Part shown: in pieces, positions 60,712 to 64,000 of the stretch
How positions within the stretch are numbered: position 1 is the stretch's first letter
Layout: each line of letters opens with the position of its first letter
Origin: JAKZVK01 sp965248255
GTDB taxonomy: Bacteria > Acidobacteriota > Terriglobia > Bryobacterales > UBA6623
Assembly (NCBI GenBank): GCA_965248255.1
Contig: CBDFIW010000004.1
Location: 2,790,001 to 2,854,000, forward strand
Length of the DNA: 64,000 bases
Direction of reading: 5' to 3'
The notes under the pieces: generated by a model
Told to the model about the DNA's origin: nothing
Seen by the model: the letters and a program-made list of their open reading frames with translations, nothing else
The model's database searches: none
Translations under genes and position numbers: made by a program

Positions 60712-63700
60712 ATGAAAAGGTACATAGTCTCTACGTCGAAGATTCTGGCGAGCTTGCTGCTGGGCGTCTTGGTGAGCGCGTCGATCGTTCTGGCCCAAGG
60801 GAACTTCGGGTCGATCACCGGTGGCGTGTACGACGCGACCGGCGCCGTCATTCCGGGAGTCGAGGTCACAGCTGTCGGTTTGGAAACCGGCTTACGGCTG
60901 TCCGCCGAAACGACTACCGTGGGCACCTATCTCATTCCGAACCTGCCTAATGGCGAGTACAGTGTGACGGTAACCTCCACGGGGTTCAAGACCTTTACCC
61001 ACCCGGCCGTTACCGTCTCGACCGGGACCGTCACAACGGTGGACGCAACTCTCGAGATCGGCGACGTGACCGAAACCGTCACGGTGGAGGCGGCCAGTGT
61101 CCAGCTAGAGACCACCACCTCCGGCGTTGGATCCGTCATGAACGAGGACGTCTTTCGCAAGGTCCCGTATGACCTACATGGCATGAACGTGCAATCCGGC
61201 GTACGACAACCTCAACAGTTCATCGTTTTGGTTCCGGGGGTCACGGGTGACTCCTCGAACCACACCATTAACGGGGGGCAGCTAAACAGCTCGACGCTAC
61301 AGGTGGATGGCCATAATTGGCAGCTCATCAACCGTCCGGGCATCATGAACTCTTGGCCGCCGCCGTTCGAAGCCATCGAGGAGTTCAAGCTCAATACAGC
61401 GCAGTATGGGGCCGAGAACCCGATCGGGACCGCCGTTACGCAGTTTACGTTCAAGTCCGGGACCGACCAGTTTCATGGAAGTATCAGCCATCTCTCGCGA
61501 AACGACGTTTTCAATGCGAGAGGATTCTTCGCCGCCGCGCCGTCTCCGACTAAGATCAACGAGAGCACGATCACGGCCGGTGGGCCGATCGTTAAGGGGA
61601 AGACCCACTTCTTTGCTCTGCTTACACGCTACAGCCGGCGGGGCAAGGCGAACGCGGCGCAGCAGATCACCGTGCCGACCTCTCTCATGAAACAGGGGGA
61701 CTTTTCAGAATACACTTTCCCCGATGGTAGTTTGCGCCAGATCTTCGATCCAGCGACCACCGCGGACAATGGTACTGGAGGGTTCACCCGAGATCCATTC
61801 CCCAACAACGCGATTCCCTCCAACCGCATCGGGGCAGTGGGACGAAACGGCGCGGACTTGATGGTCGCCCCGTCCCTTCCGGGCATTATCAACAACCACG
61901 TCATCGTTGGCGGGGCTGGAGAAAACGTGTGGCTGCCTAACGTAAAGATCGACCACTCCTGGACGCCCAACCAAATCACACGCGGTTCCTATTTTGGGAC
62001 CCGCAGAGATCGAGTCCGGCCAAGCGGATATGAAGGTCCTCTTGGACCCGGTGACCAGTCCGATTTCAATAACAACAACTACATGGTTTCCCACAACAGT
62101 GTATGGTCGCCGTCGCTGGTTTCGGAATTTCGGTTCGCCATCGCGCCCTGGATCGGGCCGCAGCAAAATTTGGGCATCACTGACATCGCGGGAACCGACG
62201 CCTTGGGGATCAGCGGTATTCCGTCCATTCCCGGCATCACCCCGCGTCTCGCGATCAGCAGCATCTTTGGCCCGCTGGGCAATGCAAATCGACAGATCTT
62301 CTTGAGCACGAGGAAGCACCACACCTTTGGGAGCACGACGAACTGGACCAAGGGACGCAACCAGTTCAAGTTCGGCTTTACCGGAGTCATGAGTCACGAT
62401 AATACGAGCCGGGGGTTGAATGTAGTAGGAACTTTCACGTTTAGCAACCGCAGCACCTCGGATCCGGACGCATCCAACGTCGGACAACTAGGCCATGGCA
62501 TGGCCAGTTTTCTGCTAGGAGATGTGTTTCAGTCGTCCCGATTGATTTGGCGGCCGGAGGTACAGGAGCGACAGAGGATGCGGCGAGTGGAGGTCTTTTT
62601 CCAGGACGACCTCAAGGTAACCAACAAACTGACGCTGAACCTTGGGATGAGCTACCACATCCCCTATCCGTACAAAGACGCGGAGGATAACGTTTCCGCC
62701 GTCTATCTCGACGTGCCCAACCCTGGCGCCGACGGGCTACCAGGAGCCTTGGTATTCGCGGGGGACGGCGCTGGGAGAATCGGGCGCAGCCAGTTGGTTG
62801 ATACGTATTACAACTCTTGGGCCCCCAGGTTCGGTTTCGCCTATCGCTGGAACGAGAAGACTGTCTTCCGCGGCGGCATGGGCGTCTACTACGGCTTTGC
62901 GCCCGCGCATACGGTATTGAACGGCACCCCCAGAGAAGGTATGATCTTTACCGACACGCGCACGAGCCTGGATCAAGGGATCACCCACCCGTTCAACATC
63001 AACGATGGGGTGCCGGCGGCAAACATTACGCTTCCTAGTTTGGACCCCACGTTGAAGAACGGGGGCACCGGTGACTATGTGCATCCCCAGGCCGGCGTCC
63101 CTCCCTTCAGCACAAACTGGTCGGCCGGGATCCAAAGGGAACTGCCAAGGGGCCTGTTTTTAGATGTCGCGTATGTCGGCAACAAATCCAGCCGCTTGCC
63201 GTCGCAGTTGGAAAACATTCAACAGTTGTCGCCAAGCCTCCTCGATGACCCCGTTCTCGGGCCGATTCTGAACAGGAACGTCAATGACCCCTTGGCTGTT
63301 GCGGCCGGTGTCGTGAAGCCGTTTTCCAGCTTCAGCGGAACCGTGGGCCGGGCCATTCGTCCTTTCCCGCAGTATCAGAACTTACGCAACAGACATCAGG
63401 GGAATGGTTTTTCCCAATACCATTCCTTACAAATCAAGTTCGACAAACGCAAGGGCGATTTCTTCTTCCTGAACGCCTATACCTTATCGAAGCTTATCGA
63501 CACCGGCGGAGACAATCGAGCACGTGGAAATCCTGCAGCGCTGGACACTAACAGAAGGTTCCTAGAAAAGTCGTTGTCGTTGAATGACCAGACCCACACG
63601 TTTGTGACGAGTGCCGCTTACGAGCTTCCCTTCGGACCCGGAAAGAAATATCTCAACTCCACTGCCGGCAATATCGTCGGCAACTGGAGACTCTCTTGGT

Positions 63701-64000
63701 CCATGCGTTATTTCTCCGGAAATCCAATTGGCCTCACTTCAGGTCAGTCCCTTCCCATTTTCGGTGGCACCAACAGACCCCACCGGGTGGACGGCGTACC
63801 GATAAAGGGGTTCTCGGGGAAGTTTGATCCCAACGCACATCGCTATATCAACCCCGACGCATTTGAAGATCCAGGACTTAACGCATTAGGCCTGCCTACT
63901 TTCGGGACCCTGGGCCGGACGCTGTCAGACTTGCGTCAACCTTTCTTCCTGAATGAGAACTTCATCTTGACGAAGAAGATTAACCCCAGGGAGGGCCACA
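60712..64000 (+). CDS. Oar-like TonB-dependent receptor with carboxypeptidase-regulatory domain, 3' end beyond window
   Basis: At least 1096 residues, open at the right edge. The ATG at 60712 follows AAGGGG and starts a signal peptide (LASLLLGVLVSASIVLAQG). Residues about 30-125 form the CarboxypepD_reg-like domain (GSITGGVYDATGAVIPGVEV, GTYLIPNLPNGEYSVTVTSTGF). A plug (INGGQLNSSTLQVDG, FEAIEEFKLNTAQYGAENP) and a TonB-type beta barrel follow (WAPRFGFAYRWNEKTVFRGG, FSTNWSAGIQRELPRGLFLD). Such receptors take up glycans or peptides in acidobacteria. The IS lies just upstream and may affect its expression. Confidence 0.93.
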   Translation, partial: MKRYIVSTSKILASLLLGVLVSASIVLAQGNFGSITGGVYDATGAVIPGVEVTAVGLETGLRLSAETTTVGTYLIPNLPNGEYSVTVTSTGFKTFTHPAVTVSTGTVTTVDATLEIGDVTETVTVEAASVQLETTTSGVGSVMNEDVFRKVPYDLHGMNVQSGVRQPQQFIVLVPGVTGDSSNHTINGGQLNSSTLQVDGHNWQLINRPGIMNSWPPPFEAIEEFKLNTAQYGAENPIGTAVTQFTFKSGTDQFHGSISHLSRNDVFNARGFFAAAPSPTKINESTITAGGPIVKGKTHFFALLTRYSRRGKANAAQQITVPTSLMKQGDFSEYTFPDGSLRQIFDPATTADNGTGGFTRDPFPNNAIPSNRIGAVGRNGADLMVAPSLPGIINNHVIVGGAGENVWLPNVKIDHSWTPNQITRGSYFGTRRDRVRPSGYEGPLGPGDQSDFNNNNYMVSHNSVWSPSLVSEFRFAIAPWIGPQQNLGITDIAGTDALGISGIPSIPGITPRLAISSIFGPLGNANRQIFLSTRKHHTFGSTTNWTKGRNQFKFGFTGVMSHDNTSRGLNVVGTFTFSNRSTSDPDASNVGQLGHGMASFLLGDVFQSSRLIWRPEVQERQRMRRVEVFFQDDLKVTNKLTLNLGMSYHIPYPYKDAEDNVSAVYLDVPNPGADGLPGALVFAGDGAGRIGRSQLVDTYYNSWAPRFGFAYRWNEKTVFRGGMGVYYGFAPAHTVLNGTPREGMIFTDTRTSLDQGITHPFNINDGVPAANITLPSLDPTLKNGGTGDYVHPQAGVPPFSTNWSAGIQRELPRGLFLDVAYVGNKSSRLPSQLENIQQLSPSLLDDPVLGPILNRNVNDPLAVAAGVVKPFSSFSGTVGRAIRPFPQYQNLRNRHQGNGFSQYHSLQIKFDKRKGDFFFLNAYTLSKLIDTGGDNRARGNPAALDTNRRFLEKSLSLNDQTHTFVTSAAYELPFGPGKKYLNSTAGNIVGNWRLSWSMRYFSGNPIGLTSGQSLPIFGGTNRPHRVDGVPIKGFSGKFDPNAHRYINPDAFEDPGLNALGLPTFGTLGRTLSDLRQPFFLNENFILTKKINPREGH

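Overview
The window looks like a chromosomal segment of a high-GC, Gram-negative acidobacterium, most likely of the Solibacteres/Bryobacterales group. The evidence is a C-terminal Solibacter-type domain (TIGR03437) on a secreted metalloprotease, an Oar-like TonB receptor with a carboxypeptidase-regulatory N-domain, a Ser/Thr kinase fused to a TolB-like propeller, DUF1501 and GMC/gluconate-dehydrogenase-subunit-3 genes, and a large type II secretion (T2SS) operon. All family assignments are from reading motifs; no database search was run.

Layout. 1-7.6 kb: a kinase-propeller gene (frameshifted, C-terminus cut by the window edge), a sialidase-like protein, class 1B dihydroorotate dehydrogenase, a phosphatase-fold protein that has lost most metal ligands, and a parvulin foldase. 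7.6-13.7 kb: an enolase-superfamily enzyme, a Tat-exported class V aminotransferase, RidA, a D-serine dehydratase/D-threonine aldolase-like enzyme and a divergent class III aminotransferase, probably amino-acid and D-amino-acid catabolism. 13.7-18.3 kb: a receiver protein without its phospho-acceptor Asp, a flavoprotein, tRNA-Arg(CCG) and a large secreted GH20-like protein. 18.3-32.8 kb, all minus strand: ECF sigma, anti-sigma, a small secreted protein, then gspE-F-G-H-I-J-K-L-M, a GspC/PilP-like protein, a TPFG-motif protein and a secretin with a long Gly/Tyr repeat. A four-helix-bundle gene with inverted-repeat ends sits exactly between gspE and gspF.

33.1-41.8 kb: an O-antigen-type ABC exporter (permease, ATPase) and a GT2-GT4 fusion glycosyltransferase. 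The permease and ATPase genes are separated by about 4 kb of accessory DNA holding remnants, an oxidoreductase, a nitroreductase and a repeat-rich gene-free kilobase with a MITE-like element. 41.8-48 kb: a small secreted acidic protein, the Tat-linked subunit and GMC oxidoreductase pair, DUF1501, and an AI-2E/PerM-type transporter. 48-54 kb: response regulator, GAF-PAS histidine kinase, cyclic-nucleotide-binding protein and a nucleotide-transporter-like MFS protein with HEAT repeats. 54-64 kb: a zinc-ribbon membrane protein, a translationally coupled secreted pair ending in the M10-like metalloprotease, an ISNCY-type insertion sequence with doubled terminal repeats and a frameshifted transposase, and the start of a TonB receptor running off the right edge.

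Several genes (kinase, SnoaL-like, zinc ribbon, transposase) are broken by single-base shifts, two of them inside homopolymers. Some of these may be sequence errors rather than biology. No CRISPR array, rRNA or prophage was seen.
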